Positions 41,900-51,386 of a stretch of 64,000 nucleotides of DNA are shown here, piece by piece. The DNA is taken from NCBI RefSeq assembly GCF_016745835.1, contig NZ_JAERVL010000024.1:54882-118881 (forward strand). Reading direction: 5' to 3'. Source of the DNA: Caldalkalibacillus salinus. GTDB taxonomy: Bacteria > Bacillota > Bacilli > Caldalkalibacillales > JCM-10596. The position numbers and the translations under genes are program-made. Position 1 is the stretch's first letter. Each line of letters starts with the position of its first letter. The notes beneath the pieces are model-generated. The model worked only from the letters and a program-made list of their open reading frames with translations. It was not told where the DNA came from and did not search any database.

Positions 41900-41926
41900 A
41901 ACCCGCTTATACAAGCGGGTTTTTAT
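41900..41926 (+). terminator. Terminator of rpmG
   Basis: A nine-bp perfect stem (AACCCGCTT/AAGCGGGTT), loop ATAC, then TTT. Confidence 0.9.
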
Positions 41927-42097
41927 ATATGTAAACATATAAACAAAAAAGTAAACAAATGGAACTTATTGAAAGTGCAACAATCTGTGACTTTGTTTGT
42001 GGGCTTTTAAACGTTACTATATATTACCATTCCCACTTCCCCCAAGGAATATCGTTGATTGACGAATTTTTAAATAGAAGAAAAAGGTGATCACACA

Positions 42098-42415
42098 ATG
42101 CAGCGTTATAGTGACATGACTAAGGATGAATTATATGCCGAAATGCAACGCCTGATTGGCGAGGCTAGGAAAAAAGAACAAGCCGGATTTATCTCTGAAG
42201 CGAACATTCTTGAGCAGAAGTACTACATGGCTAAATCCTATCTATTGCCACCAGAAGAGATTCACAAGGGTCAATCCTATGGGGTGGCAGGAGAAAAAGG
42301 TGTTTTTACCGTTCGTTATCTTAACGGTGTATTTGCTTGGGGAACGTTGGAAGGCGATGAGGAAGAAGTAGGGTTTCCTATCGGACGGTTAGAACCTCTA
42401 AATTGCCAAAGCTAG
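42098..42415 (+). CDS. yfhH: YfhH family protein (DUF1811)
   Basis: 105-residue cytosolic protein. N-terminal helical part (MTKDELYAEMQRLIGEARKKEQAGF), then ILEQKYYMAKSYLLPPEEI and a small SH3-like C-terminal beta part (YGVAGEKGVFTVRYLNGVFAWGTL). This is the DUF1811 pattern of B. subtilis YfhH, whose structure is known but not its function. The neighbouring YfhF-like epimerase matches the B. subtilis order. Confidence 0.9.
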   Translation: MQRYSDMTKDELYAEMQRLIGEARKKEQAGFISEANILEQKYYMAKSYLLPPEEIHKGQSYGVAGEKGVFTVRYLNGVFAWGTLEGDEEEVGFPIGRLEPLNCQS

Positions 42416-42514
42416 GTCATAAACACCATTGAGATAAACTTCTTAGAAAAGACAAGAAATAGAACAAACAAGAATGGAACATCACATGCGAGGCGAGACA
42501 AGGGAGGATGAATA

Positions 42515-43456
42515 ATGAAGGTTGCGATTTTAGGTGGAAGTGGATTTATAGGCCAACATCTTTGCCAACATTTATTAGACGAAGGTCATGAAGTACAGGT
42601 ATGGACGAGGGAACCACAGGATCTGGATATATCTGGTGTCCAGGCAGTCAAATGGCCGCTAGATGAAGCAAAAAAGCACCTTGATGTTGATGCGATTGTG
42701 AATCTAGCAGGAGAGACCATTAATCAACGTTGGACACCTGAAGCAAAGGAACGTATTTTGCATAGTCGAGTCGATACCACCTATCACATCATAGAGCTGA
42801 TTAAGAGAAAGAAGATTGCACCGAAAGTGTTAGTCAATGGTTCTGCCATTGGCTATTACGGCACATCTCATTCCAAGACATTCACGGAAGAGGACGGTTC
42901 TCAAAGCGATTTCCTATCCCAGGTCAGCACAGCTTGGGAAAAGGCTGCTGAACAAGTCACCATGCTCGGTGTGAGATTGGTTAAATTACGACTCGGTCTC
43001 GTCTTAAGCCAAAAAGGCGGGGCACTATCTAAAATGATGCTGCCTATGAAATTATACGTCGGAGGAAACGTAGGAACGGGTCGACAATGGGTATCTTGGG
43101 TTCACATCCAAGATGTGGTACGAATCATGGCATTGACCGTTGAGGATGAAACCGTTGAAGGGGTATGGAATGTCACAGCACCTAAACCGGTGAGAATGAA
43201 AGAGTTGACGCAGACCTTGGCCAAAGCGTTAAATAAACCGCACTGGCTACCTGTTCCTTCCTTTATGTTACAACTGTTGCTAGGGGAAATGTCCGACCTT
43301 ATCCTTAAGGGACAAAAAGTATTGCCAGCAAAATTACAAGCCAAGGGATATACCTTTAAGTACCCCGATCTCCAAAGTGCGTTATTAAGTGTGGAAAGTC
43401 CAAAACATAGTCAACAAAATGACCCGAAAGACATTAACGACCATGAGAACGAATAA
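42515..43456 (+). CDS. yfhF: TIGR01777 family NAD-dependent epimerase/oxidoreductase (YfhF-like)
   Basis: 313-residue short-chain-dehydrogenase-like protein of the SDR39U1/YfhF group. Rossmann motif VAILGGSGFIGQHL at the N-terminus, the family core DAIVNLAGETINQRWT and LVNGSAIGYYG (Y in the expected catalytic place), and WNVTAPKPV near the C-terminus (DUF1731). Residues past about 295 are hydrophilic. GGGAGGATG lies before the ATG. The substrate is unknown for the whole family. In B. subtilis yfhF flanks yfhH. Confidence 0.9.
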   Translation: MKVAILGGSGFIGQHLCQHLLDEGHEVQVWTREPQDLDISGVQAVKWPLDEAKKHLDVDAIVNLAGETINQRWTPEAKERILHSRVDTTYHIIELIKRKKIAPKVLVNGSAIGYYGTSHSKTFTEEDGSQSDFLSQVSTAWEKAAEQVTMLGVRLVKLRLGLVLSQKGGALSKMMLPMKLYVGGNVGTGRQWVSWVHIQDVVRIMALTVEDETVEGVWNVTAPKPVRMKELTQTLAKALNKPHWLPVPSFMLQLLLGEMSDLILKGQKVLPAKLQAKGYTFKYPDLQSALLSVESPKHSQQNDPKDINDHENE

Positions 43457-43570
43457 AGCCTCGTATTCAATCCCACTGATGATAGAAAAATAGCAAAATA
43501 AAGTAAGAAATGTCCTTTCACATCCTTGAGAGGGTTTGCTATACTCAAAGGAACAAGGAGGAGAGGTCCA

Positions 43571-43753
43571 ATGTCTGTCATGTTTTCTAGCCCAGGATTT
43601 ATTGCTATGCTTTTCATAGGGATTATCCTTATTGGTGTACTCCTAGGTTCTATCGGCTGGGCGATATATCATATTGCTAGCGGTAAATTCCACGAAGAGT
43701 ATGAAATAGCAACTAAAAAGGCAAAAGGAAAAGAAAGCATTATAAATTCTTAA
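43571..43753 (+). CDS. Small single-pass membrane protein
   Basis: 60-residue protein with one long helix (FIAMLFIGIILIGVLLGSIGW) and a charged C-terminal tail (KKAKGKESI). The ATG at 43571 follows AAGGAGGAGAGG; the longer frame from 43526 is less likely. No known family. It starts 114 bases after the epimerase gene. Confidence 0.65.
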   Translation: MSVMFSSPGFIAMLFIGIILIGVLLGSIGWAIYHIASGKFHEEYEIATKKAKGKESIINS

Positions 43754-43864
43754 AGTCGTTATGACCATTTATAGAGAGATCCTTTATGTCCTTAAGTCAT
43801 CATGCCGCTTGCTCAATGAACATAGAGACGAATGGAGCAAGTGAAGTTATGAACGTATAACAAA

Positions 43865-43892
43865 ACAAACCACCGTTATGACGGTGGTTTGT
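43865..43892 (-). terminator. Terminator of the small two-TM gene at 43939
   Basis: A 12-bp perfect stem (ACAAACCACCGT/ACGGTGGTTTGT) with a 4-base loop; the minus-strand exit reads TTTTG. Confidence 0.8.
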
Positions 43893-43938
43893 CGTGCTTA
43901 ATAAGAATTCCACTTTTCCTAAACAAGGGAAGAAAGCA

Positions 43939-44133
43939 TTACCCTTCCTCTGTCTTGCTAGTCGTAATGGCTGCTCCAAAGAAATAAACGATAAAGCCTA
44001 ATACCACGCCTATTGGTACAGCGGAACCGAAATCGTATTCATATCCCTCGATACTGGCGATAACAAAGCCAACAACCATCGTCAAAACAATAGCAAAAAT
44101 CAGGGACATCACAAGCGACATGATCTTATTCAT
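43939..44133 (-). CDS. Small two-TM hydrophobic protein
   Basis: 64-residue protein with two helices (LVMSLIFAIVLTMVVGFVIA and VPIGVVLGFIVYFFGAAI) and an acidic loop (EGYEYDFGS). No family recognised; the YfhL/YfhS-type small membrane proteins are comparable only in size. GAGGTG precedes the ATG and a good terminator follows. Confidence 0.7.
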   Translation of the reverse strand: MNKIMSLVMSLIFAIVLTMVVGFVIASIEGYEYDFGSAVPIGVVLGFIVYFFGAAITTSKTEEG

Positions 44134-44243
44134 ACTTTACACCTCGAATGCCTTCACGTTGTATTTACTCATATTCATTGTAAATAAAGCGTGGACAAAA
44201 CTCAAGTGGTAACATGGTAAAAAAGCGAAGGAGGGGCATAAAC

Positions 44244-44561
44244 TTGTATACTATCTTTATCGAATACAAAATTGACCCTAATCATTTGAAAACCTATTAT
44301 AATATCCATCAACATTTACAAGATACAATAAAAAAATATGATATTCAGCAATACAAATGGCAAAAAGCAGTTGATCAGCCTTATTTGTTTGTTGAGAGCA
44401 TGCAAGTATCTTCATTGACGATGTATCATCAATGGAAGGAGCAACAAACTTCTGATTCTCCTCACTTTCCATGGCGGAACATCTTTTCGTACATATCAGG
44501 CGGTTCTAAAAAATTTAACATGTGGGCTTTTGAGAATGTTACCCTTCAAGATATGATCTAA
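44244..44561 (+). CDS. ABM/ferredoxin-like-fold hypothetical protein before mutY
   Basis: 105-residue cytosolic protein starting at TTG 44244, chosen because GGAGGGG lies a normal distance upstream; an ATG at 44214 would swallow that site. YTIFIEYKI...Y-x-W pattern followed by FVESMQVSSLTMYHQW resembles a single dimeric alpha+beta barrel (ABM-like) domain, but without a clear motif. 99 bases before mutY. Function unknown. Confidence 0.65.
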   Translation: MYTIFIEYKIDPNHLKTYYNIHQHLQDTIKKYDIQQYKWQKAVDQPYLFVESMQVSSLTMYHQWKEQQTSDSPHFPWRNIFSYISGGSKKFNMWAFENVTLQDMI

Positions 44562-44660
44562 TGGCATCATATTGATCTCACAGATACGCAACCATAAACT
44601 TTGACGTGTTGACAATTGCGTCCCTAAAGTTAAAGTTATAAATGGGGAGAGGAGAAAACC

Positions 44661-45776
44661 ATGGTTGATACACGAAAAACAGAAGACATAGTCACTGATC
44701 GTGCTTTAGATCAATTTCCTATTCAAAAATTCCAGCAAGATTTGTTATATTGGTTTGAACGCAACATGCGAGACTTACCGTGGCGTCAAGATAAAGACCC
44801 TTACAAGGTTTGGGTATCGGAAATAATGCTCCAACAAACTCAAGTGGATACGGTGATCCCCTATTATGAAAATTTCATGTCAGCGTTCCCCACGCTCGAA
44901 AGCTTAGCGAATGCTGAAGAAAAAGATGTCCTTAAGCAATGGGAAGGACTCGGTTATTATTCACGGGCGAGGAACTTACAAACGGCCGTGAGAGAAGTGA
45001 AGGAAACGTATGGGGGACAAGTCCCTGATGACCCCAAAGAGATCGCAAAATTAAAGGGCGTAGGTCCTTACACCGCAGGCGCGATTCTAAGTATAGCTTA
45101 CGATAAAAAGGAACCTGCGGTAGATGGCAATGTCATGCGAGTCTTATCGCGTATATTGGCCATTGAGGATGATATTGCCAAGGTGCGTACGAGAAAACGA
45201 TTTGAAAGTATCGTCCGTCAATTAATACCAGAAGGTCATGCTTCTTACTTCAACCAAGGCATGATGGAGTTAGGGGCTTTAGTGTGTACGCCTAAATCAC
45301 CACAATGCTTAACCTGCCCAGTCCGAGCACATTGTCGAGCGCAGGAACAGGGTATCGAGCATACATTACCGGTTAAAGCAAAGAAGAAAAAACCAAAACG
45401 AGTAACCTTAGTGGCGGCGCTGGTCACATCAGGTGATAAAGTACTCATTCGTCAACGCCCACAGGAAGGGTTGTTAGCAAGGCTTTTTGAGTTCCCAAAC
45501 ACGGAGAGGACGAGTGAGTCTGCTGAGGAAGATATAAGCAAGTATCTCTTTGAACAATATGGACTGACTTGTTTAACACAAAAGAAGGGTCATTCTGTCC
45601 AACATACGTTTACGCATTTGATCTGGGACATAGACGTATACCATCTGGTACTTACTCATGATCAACTTGCGGAGCATCCTTTGCCAGAGGGAACACTATG
45701 GGCTCCCTTGTCAGACCTTGATACGTATGCCTTTCCGGTTTCGCATCAAAAAATGAGGAACCAACTCAACATTTAA
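44661..45776 (+). CDS. mutY: A/G-specific adenine glycosylase MutY
   Basis: Base-excision glycosylase removing adenine opposite 8-oxoguanine. 371 residues: HhH-GPD domain with catalytic Glu54 in SEIMLQQTQV and Asp155 in AVDGNVMR; helix-hairpin-helix LKGVGPYTAGAI; [4Fe-4S] ligands C209, C216, C219, C225 (C-x6-C-x2-C-x5-C). The C-terminal Nudix-like domain follows for 8-oxoG recognition (IRQRPQEGLLARLFEFPN). GGAGAGGAG is just before the ATG. It precedes fabL as in B. subtilis. Confidence 0.95.
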   Translation: MVDTRKTEDIVTDRALDQFPIQKFQQDLLYWFERNMRDLPWRQDKDPYKVWVSEIMLQQTQVDTVIPYYENFMSAFPTLESLANAEEKDVLKQWEGLGYYSRARNLQTAVREVKETYGGQVPDDPKEIAKLKGVGPYTAGAILSIAYDKKEPAVDGNVMRVLSRILAIEDDIAKVRTRKRFESIVRQLIPEGHASYFNQGMMELGALVCTPKSPQCLTCPVRAHCRAQEQGIEHTLPVKAKKKKPKRVTLVAALVTSGDKVLIRQRPQEGLLARLFEFPNTERTSESAEEDISKYLFEQYGLTCLTQKKGHSVQHTFTHLIWDIDVYHLVLTHDQLAEHPLPEGTLWAPLSDLDTYAFPVSHQKMRNQLNI

Positions 45777-45842
45777 ATGATACTTACAAACGAGATGATC
45801 ATTTAGCAACCTCTTTTTAAGACATAGTCAGACCTAGAAAAA

Positions 45843-45883
45843 TCCACAGGTTGCGCCTTATTTAAAAAAGCGCAACCTGTGGA
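45843..45883 (-). terminator. Long inverted repeat between mutY and fabL, oriented as minus-strand terminator
   Basis: A 14-bp perfect stem (TCCACAGGTTGCGC / GCGCAACCTGTGGA) around a 13-base loop. The T-run (ATTTTTC) is on the minus-strand exit; the plus-strand exit (GAGTGAAC) has none. No minus-strand gene reads into it. Confidence 0.6.
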
Positions 45884-46037
45884 GAGTGAACAAAGGTTAG
45901 AATTTACTCTTTTGAAATAACGATAAAATCGTTAGAAAATAGTGTCGTTATGTAAAACGGTGTACCTGACATATGCAAAAGTTTTTAAATATCTCAATTG
46001 CTTAACTTAAGTATATAGGAAATTAGTTCTAGTGTAA

Positions 46038-46802
<765 letters not shown>

Positions 46803-46861
46803 AAAATTGTGCATAAATCAAAGCCACTTAGTCCACCATAAGGCATGTGGAGGTGATAAGA

Positions 46862-47161
46862 GTGGCACAACAAAGAAACCAAAACCAAACTCAATCTGGT
46901 ACTAACATCCAAAAAGTAAGACAACAAAACCAACAGTCTGCACAAGGTCAAGCTCAAAACACTGAGTTTGCAAGTGAGACTAACGCTGCACAAGTGAGAC
47001 AACAAAACCAACAGTCTGCAGCAAGCCAAGGAGCTCAAGCGCGTCCAGCTAGCCAAGTAAACCCAGCTCAAAACGCTGAGTTTGCAAGCGAAACTAACGC
47101 TGCACAAGTGAGACAACAAAACCAACAATCTGCAGCTAGAAAAGGCCAACGCCAACAGTAA
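46862..47161 (+). CDS. sspE: Gamma-type small acid-soluble spore protein
   Basis: 99-residue, Gln/Asn/Ala-rich protein stored in spores and cut by the GPR protease to provide amino acids on germination. It contains two near-identical repeats, each around an EFASETNAAQVRQQNQQSA segment, with GPR-type sites (TEFASE and AEFASE). No cysteine or tryptophan. The GTG at 46862 is preferred: GGAGGTG is seven bases upstream, and the protein then starts MAQQRNQNQ, typical of SspE. The location after fabL matches B. subtilis. A strong terminator follows. Confidence 0.93.
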   Translation: MAQQRNQNQTQSGTNIQKVRQQNQQSAQGQAQNTEFASETNAAQVRQQNQQSAASQGAQARPASQVNPAQNAEFASETNAAQVRQQNQQSAARKGQRQQ

Positions 47162-47194
47162 TTGTCGTATAGCAGCTAACTTTTCTTTTTAATG

Positions 47195-47222
47195 GGGAGT
47201 GATCAATGATCACTCCCTTTTT
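47195..47222 (+). terminator. Terminator of sspE
   Basis: A nine-bp stem (GGGAGTGAT/ATCACTCCC) with a 5-base loop is followed by TTTTT. Confidence 0.9.
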
Positions 47223-47243
47223 ATTGGTCTTAAATCCATCATG

Positions 47244-47543
47244 TTAAACAATAAACGTTTGTAAAAGGAAGACAGTTAAAACAGCAGTGAATAATGGAAC
47301 AAAGATGCTTTTCCACATCCAAGCACAGCCAAAGGCTACCACAGCGCCAATCAATCCAATCCATTTATGTTCGGTATCCACTTCTAGAACACCTGGAAAA
47401 ATAAGAGCGCCTAACGCTGCGTATGGAATGTATTGCAGCCATCTTTCTAATAATGGAGGAAACGCAATATCCTTTGTTAAAACCATAGGTAACATACGTG
47501 GAATGTACGTCACTATAAACATCCCAAAAATCACCCATATCAT
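47244..47543 (-). CDS. azlD: AzlD-family small membrane subunit
   Basis: 99-residue membrane protein, small partner of AzlC in a branched-chain amino-acid exporter (4-azaleucine resistance). Three to four helices; MLPMVLTKDIAFPPLLERWLQYIPYAALGALI is the family core. Its start overlaps the azlC stop (ATGA), so the pair is coupled. Confidence 0.9.
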   Translation of the reverse strand: MIWVIFGMFIVTYIPRMLPMVLTKDIAFPPLLERWLQYIPYAALGALIFPGVLEVDTEHKWIGLIGAVVAFGCAWMWKSIFVPLFTAVLTVFLLQTFIV

Positions 47544-48262
47544 GCCACTTCCTCCTTCTCTAAATTATACACTTGTAACTTAAGCCCAAATGTTGCCGCA
47601 AAGACGGTAGAGATGACGATGGACCAGCCATCAGATAAAGCTGGAATCATGTAGTACAAACCCGTACAGGTTAAAGCGCTCAACCCAGCGATATAAGCAT
47701 GGTGCCTCGATGATTTAATAGCAGGTGTGAGTAGAGCAATGAACATAGCATAAAGCGCAATGCCTAAACTATTTGTAATGGAAGCTGGGATAAACTCACC
47801 AAAAACAGCGCCAACGATAGTGCCCATAAGCCAGCTGAGATAGGCGACGAGTGCAACCCCAGCAAAATAACTCCCTTGAATGCTCGGCTGTTCTTTTCCC
47901 AACGTTGCAACGGCAAATGTTTCATCCGTTATGCCAAATGACAAGGCAGCAGCCGATTTTTTACTCGCTTTTATTTTTCTTGCCAAAGTTGTACTCATTA
48001 GTAAATGGCGAAGATTCAGTATAAAGGTGGCAAATATAATCTCGAAAGCACTAGCAACACCTATTAAATTTAAAGCGATAAATTGGCTGGCACCAGCAAA
48101 CACCCACATCGACATAGCTGTTGTTTCAAATATGGAAAGCCCGCCCGATGTACTGAGCACACCAAATGTAATTGAAATTGAAAAATATCCTACGCTGATA
48201 GGAATGGCATGCTTTACCCCAAGTAGAAACTGTTCCTGATTCGTCGAAGGCGACTCAGTCAT
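47540..48262 (-). CDS. azlC: AzlC-family branched-chain amino-acid exporter
   Basis: 240-residue membrane protein with about seven helices; family motifs ISVGYFSISITFGVLS, MSMWVFAGASQFIALN and FILNLRHLLMSTTLARKI (the FxLNxRHLL box). It pairs with the 99-residue AzlD. Divergently transcribed from an XRE-cupin regulator, which presumably controls it. Exported substrate probably branched-chain amino acids or analogues (family knowledge). Confidence 0.92.
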   Translation of the reverse strand: MTESPSTNQEQFLLGVKHAIPISVGYFSISITFGVLSTSGGLSIFETTAMSMWVFAGASQFIALNLIGVASAFEIIFATFILNLRHLLMSTTLARKIKASKKSAAALSFGITDETFAVATLGKEQPSIQGSYFAGVALVAYLSWLMGTIVGAVFGEFIPASITNSLGIALYAMFIALLTPAIKSSRHHAYIAGLSALTCTGLYYMIPALSDGWSIVISTVFAATFGLKLQVYNLEKEEVA

Positions 48263-48303
48263 TCGAGTTCCCCCTTTTCTTTGCGAAGTTGTGCGATATA
48301 TTA

Positions 48304-48326
48304 TACAATAATATCACTATATTGTA
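48304..48326. promoter_or_regulatory. Inverted repeat in the azlC/XRE-cupin divergent promoter
   Basis: TACAATA (48304-48310) and TATTGTA (48320-48326) form a perfect 7-bp inverted repeat with a 9-base spacer, 41 bases from azlC and 21 from the regulator. Candidate operator for the cupin regulator. Confidence 0.5.
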
Positions 48327-48346
48327 CACAAAAAAGGATGATGGAT

Positions 48347-48901
48347 GTGAATATAACGAAACGAATAGGAACCAACTTGAAGCAAATACGTGTGGCAAGG
48401 CAATTAAGCTTGGACAGAATGGCACAAAAAACAGGTGTAAGTAAAGCTATGTTAGGGCAGATTGAAAGAGGAGAAACCAATCCGACTGTATCCACCTTGT
48501 GGAAAATAGCAAACGGTCTTCGAATATCCTTTAGCTCACTAATCAAAGAATCTGAACCCAGTGTTCAGATCGTAAAAACGGAAGAATTGACACCGATCCA
48601 GGAACAAAATGGAGCGTATCAAGTCTTCCCATTGTTCCCTTTCCATGCGGATAAAGGATTTGAATGTTTTATTATACGCCTTGCCCCCGGATGTGTCCAC
48701 GCCTCTGACCCTCACCACGATGGTGTCACAGAATATATAACAGTGATGGAGGGTGCACTAAATCTCAGTGTTGGAAGTCAGACGTATCAAGTGAGTGAAG
48801 GTCAGGCTATCAGTTTCACCGCCAACGTCGTTCATACTTATAAGAACACGCATGACACCCAAGCGACCAAGCTACATTTAATGATTTCATATCCGGATTG
48901 A
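48347..48901 (+). CDS. XRE-family regulator with cupin domain
   Basis: 184-residue regulator: N-terminal HTH (LKQIRVARQLSLDRMAQKTGV, SKAMLGQIERGETNPTVSTLWKIA) at about residues 10-65, and a cupin_2 domain at about 105-175 (PLFPFHADKG, HHDGVTEYITVMEGAL, GQAISFTANVVHTY). Such proteins often sense small amino-acid-like ligands. The GTG at 48347 is eight bases after AAAGGA and fits best; ATGs at 48338 and 48341 are too near. Divergent from azlCD. Confidence 0.88.
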   Translation: MNITKRIGTNLKQIRVARQLSLDRMAQKTGVSKAMLGQIERGETNPTVSTLWKIANGLRISFSSLIKESEPSVQIVKTEELTPIQEQNGAYQVFPLFPFHADKGFECFIIRLAPGCVHASDPHHDGVTEYITVMEGALNLSVGSQTYQVSEGQAISFTANVVHTYKNTHDTQATKLHLMISYPD

Positions 48902-48968
48902 GCGTTATAATTGAACGCTTTTCTGTACTGTACTAAAATGATTAGAAGTTTGTCCATGAAAAGAGTAT

Positions 48969-48991
48969 AATAAAATAATAATCATTTTATT
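48969..48991. promoter_or_regulatory. AT-rich palindrome before ygaC
   Basis: AATAAAAT and ATTTTATT form a perfect 8-bp inverted repeat (7-base spacer), overlapping a TATAAT at 48966-48971. Possible operator; no known regulator fits clearly. Confidence 0.35.
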
Positions 48992-49035
48992 GTGTGGGAT
49001 CACAGTAGATGTAATAAAAGAGAAGGGAGAGTCAC

Positions 49036-49563
49036 ATGGTATATCCTCGTCCGGGCCAAGATATCGTAATTAAAAGCTACAAACATAATGGCTCTTTGCA
49101 TCGTATCTGGAGTAGTTCCACCGTACTTCAGAGGGGGGCGTCAAGCTGGATCGTTGGGAATGATCGGATACTCGTCAAAGAAGCAGACGGTAACGAGTGG
49201 CGTACCAAAGAACCAGCTATATGTACATTTGGTAAGGGGCAATGGTTTAACTCCATTGGCATGTTAAGGGAAGACGGTGTACATTATTATTGCAATATTG
49301 GCTCTCCATACCGTTGGCATAATCAAGCGCTTCAATACATAGATTATGATTTAGACGTCAAAGTTTTTCCTGATATGACATACATCATTTTAGACGAAGA
49401 TGAGTATGCCTTACATCGAAAGCAGATGAACTATTCAGATACGATTATGTATGAAATTCAAAGAGGGTTAGACGAGCTGTTATCTCTTATTCATCAGAAA
49501 AAGGGGCCTTTTGAAGCGGATTATGTGGAGCGTTGGTATGAACGTTACTTGCAATACAAATAG
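49036..49563 (+). CDS. ygaC: DUF402 nucleoside phosphatase-like protein (YgaC/Ntdp type)
   Basis: 175-residue cytosolic protein of the DUF402 family; S. aureus Ntdp homologues hydrolyse nucleoside di- and triphosphates. Characteristic pieces: HNGSLHRIW at the N-terminus, GKGQWFNSIGM, YYCNIGSPY and DYDLDVKVFPD with the metal-binding acidic cluster, then ILDEDEY. GGGAGAG lies before the ATG. Next to the ABC exporter, as ygaC-ygaD in B. subtilis. Activity inferred. Confidence 0.9.
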   Translation: MVYPRPGQDIVIKSYKHNGSLHRIWSSSTVLQRGASSWIVGNDRILVKEADGNEWRTKEPAICTFGKGQWFNSIGMLREDGVHYYCNIGSPYRWHNQALQYIDYDLDVKVFPDMTYIILDEDEYALHRKQMNYSDTIMYEIQRGLDELLSLIHQKKGPFEADYVERWYERYLQYK

Positions 49564-49588
49564 AGCTTAACATAAGGGGAATTTAAAA

Positions 49589-51337
49589 TTGGACAGTATT
49601 AAGCAATATTTCCACTTTGTTCGTCCTTATTGGAAAATGATAAGTGCTACCATTGGGATCGGTATACTCAAATTTGGTTTACCTCTTATACTTCCATTGC
49701 TATTGGCATATGTTGTTGACGAACTCATTATTAATCATGACTTAACTCAAGAGGAAAAGCTGAGACAGCTTGCGATGATGATGGCGGCTGCCTTTTTTAT
49801 CTTCACTTTTATCCGTTACCCTGTTGAATACTACAGGCAATATTTTGCCCAATGGGTCGGTAATAAAATTCTTTTTGATATCAGAGATCGTTTATTTGAT
49901 CACTTACAGAAATTATCAATCCGTTACTACCACAATCACAAAGCAGGAGAAGTGATTTCACGGGTCATTCACGACGTAGAACAAACGAAGAACTTTGTGA
50001 TGACTGGTCTCATGAATCTGTGGCTTGACCTGGTTACGCTCATGATTGCCATTGTACTTATGATGGTATTCTTAGACTTTTGGTTAACGATTGTGGCCAT
50101 TGCGGTGCTCCCTTTATACGGTATCTCAGTCAAATATTTTTATCAACGGTTAAGAGCTCTAACGAGGGAGAGATCTCAAGCACTTGCAGAAATGCAGGGA
50201 CACCTACACGAACGTGTACAAGGGATGCCCGTCGTCCAAAGCTTCGCGATTGAGTCGCATGAACAACAACAGTTTGAGAACAAAAATCGTCATTTCCTAC
50301 ATAAAGCGCTGAGCCATACTCGCTGGAATGCTAAGACCTTTGCTGTCGTGAATACCATTACTGACATTGCCCCATTGTTAGTCATTTCTTACGGTGGGTA
50401 CCAGGCCATTGTGGGCACGATATCTCCAGGTGAGCTAAGTGCATTCGTATTGTATTTAGAGCGTATATACGGACCATTACGTCGTTTGGTTAACTCATCG
50501 ACCATTCTCACCCAAGCGATTGCTTCAATGGATAGGGTGTTGGAGCTGATGAACGAACCTTACGATATTAAGAATGTTTCCAATCCAAAGCATCCTTCAC
50601 AGGTAACAGGACACTTAGAGTTTAACAACGTCGAGATGTCATATGGTGAAGAAGACCCACCCGTGCTGAAAAATATCAATCTCAATATTAGGAGTGGGGA
50701 GACTGTTGCATTTGTTGGGATGAGTGGAGGCGGTAAATCCTCTCTAATTAGCCTTATTCCACGTTTTTATGATGTGTCATCAGGCCAAATTATACTAGAC
50801 GGAGTAGATTTGAGAGAGTATGAGCTCCATTCACTACGTAAGAATATTGGGATGGTTTTACAGGACTCTATCCTCTTCAGTGATTCGATACGTGAAAATA
50901 TTATGATGGGGAATCCAGAGGCGACAGAGGAGCAAATGATTCAAGCAGCCAAAGCCGCTAACGCGCATGACTTTATTATGGAACTTCCTCAAGGTTATGA
51001 TACACCGATTGGAGAGCGTGGGGTGAAACTATCTGGCGGGCAAAAACAACGCGTCTCTATTGCACGTGTGTTCTTAAATGACCCACCAATTTTAATTTTA
51101 GATGAAGCGACATCCGCATTAGACTTGGAATCGGAGAAAGCCATTCAAGACTCAATAGAGAGGTTGGCCAAAAATCGCACGACGTTAATCGTCGCTCATC
51201 GATTGTCTACGATTACTCACGCTGACAACATTGTTGTCCTAGAAAATGGCCAAATTGCAGAAACTGGGACGCATGACAATCTGATGTCCCGTAAAGGCAC
51301 CTACTATGATTTATTCCAAATTCAAGAGTTACAATAG
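49589..51337 (+). CDS. ygaD: ABC exporter, fused permease-ATPase (YgaD/MsbA-like)
   Basis: 582-residue half-exporter: six-helix membrane domain (residues about 1-315) and one ATPase (about 335-582). Walker [11 protein letters not shown]-loop, signature LSGGQKQR, Walker [13 protein letters not shown] and H-loop VAHRLSTI are intact. Acts as a homodimer or with another half. Start is TTG at 49589 with AAGGGGA eight bases upstream; no better ATG nearby. Substrate not known. 25 bases after ygaC. Confidence 0.92.
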   Translation: MDSIKQYFHFVRPYWKMISATIGIGILKFGLPLILPLLLAYVVDELIINHDLTQEEKLRQLAMMMAAAFFIFTFIRYPVEYYRQYFAQWVGNKILFDIRDRLFDHLQKLSIRYYHNHKAGEVISRVIHDVEQTKNFVMTGLMNLWLDLVTLMIAIVLMMVFLDFWLTIVAIAVLPLYGISVKYFYQRLRALTRERSQALAEMQGHLHERVQGMPVVQSFAIESHEQQQFENKNRHFLHKALSHTRWNAKTFAVVNTITDIAPLLVISYGGYQAIVGTISPGELSAFVLYLERIYGPLRRLVNSSTILTQAIASMDRVLELMNEPYDIKNVSNPKHPSQVTGHLEFNNVEMSYGEEDPPVLKNINLNIRSGETVAFVGMSGGGKSSLISLIPRFYDVSSGQIILDGVDLREYELHSLRKNIGMVLQDSILFSDSIRENIMMGNPEATEEQMIQAAKAANAHDFIMELPQGYDTPIGERGVKLSGGQKQRVSIARVFLNDPPILILDEATSALDLESEKAIQDSIERLAKNRTTLIVAHRLSTITHADNIVVLENGQIAETGTHDNLMSRKGTYYDLFQIQELQ

Positions 51338-51354
51338 AGAAAATAATAAAGAAA

Positions 51355-51386
51355 GAGGGGTATCAATGAAACGTTTGATACCCCTC
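51355..51386. terminator. Terminator between ygaD and ygaE
   Basis: A 12-bp perfect stem (GAGGGGTATCAA/TTGATACCCCTC) with an 8-base loop; the minus-strand exit is T-rich (TTTCTTTATTATTTTC). It covers the ygaE stop codon. Confidence 0.8.

Noticed and set aside
46960..47150. Tandem DNA repeat of mobile origin
   Set aside because: The two repeats are the normal internal duplication of gamma-type SASP genes.
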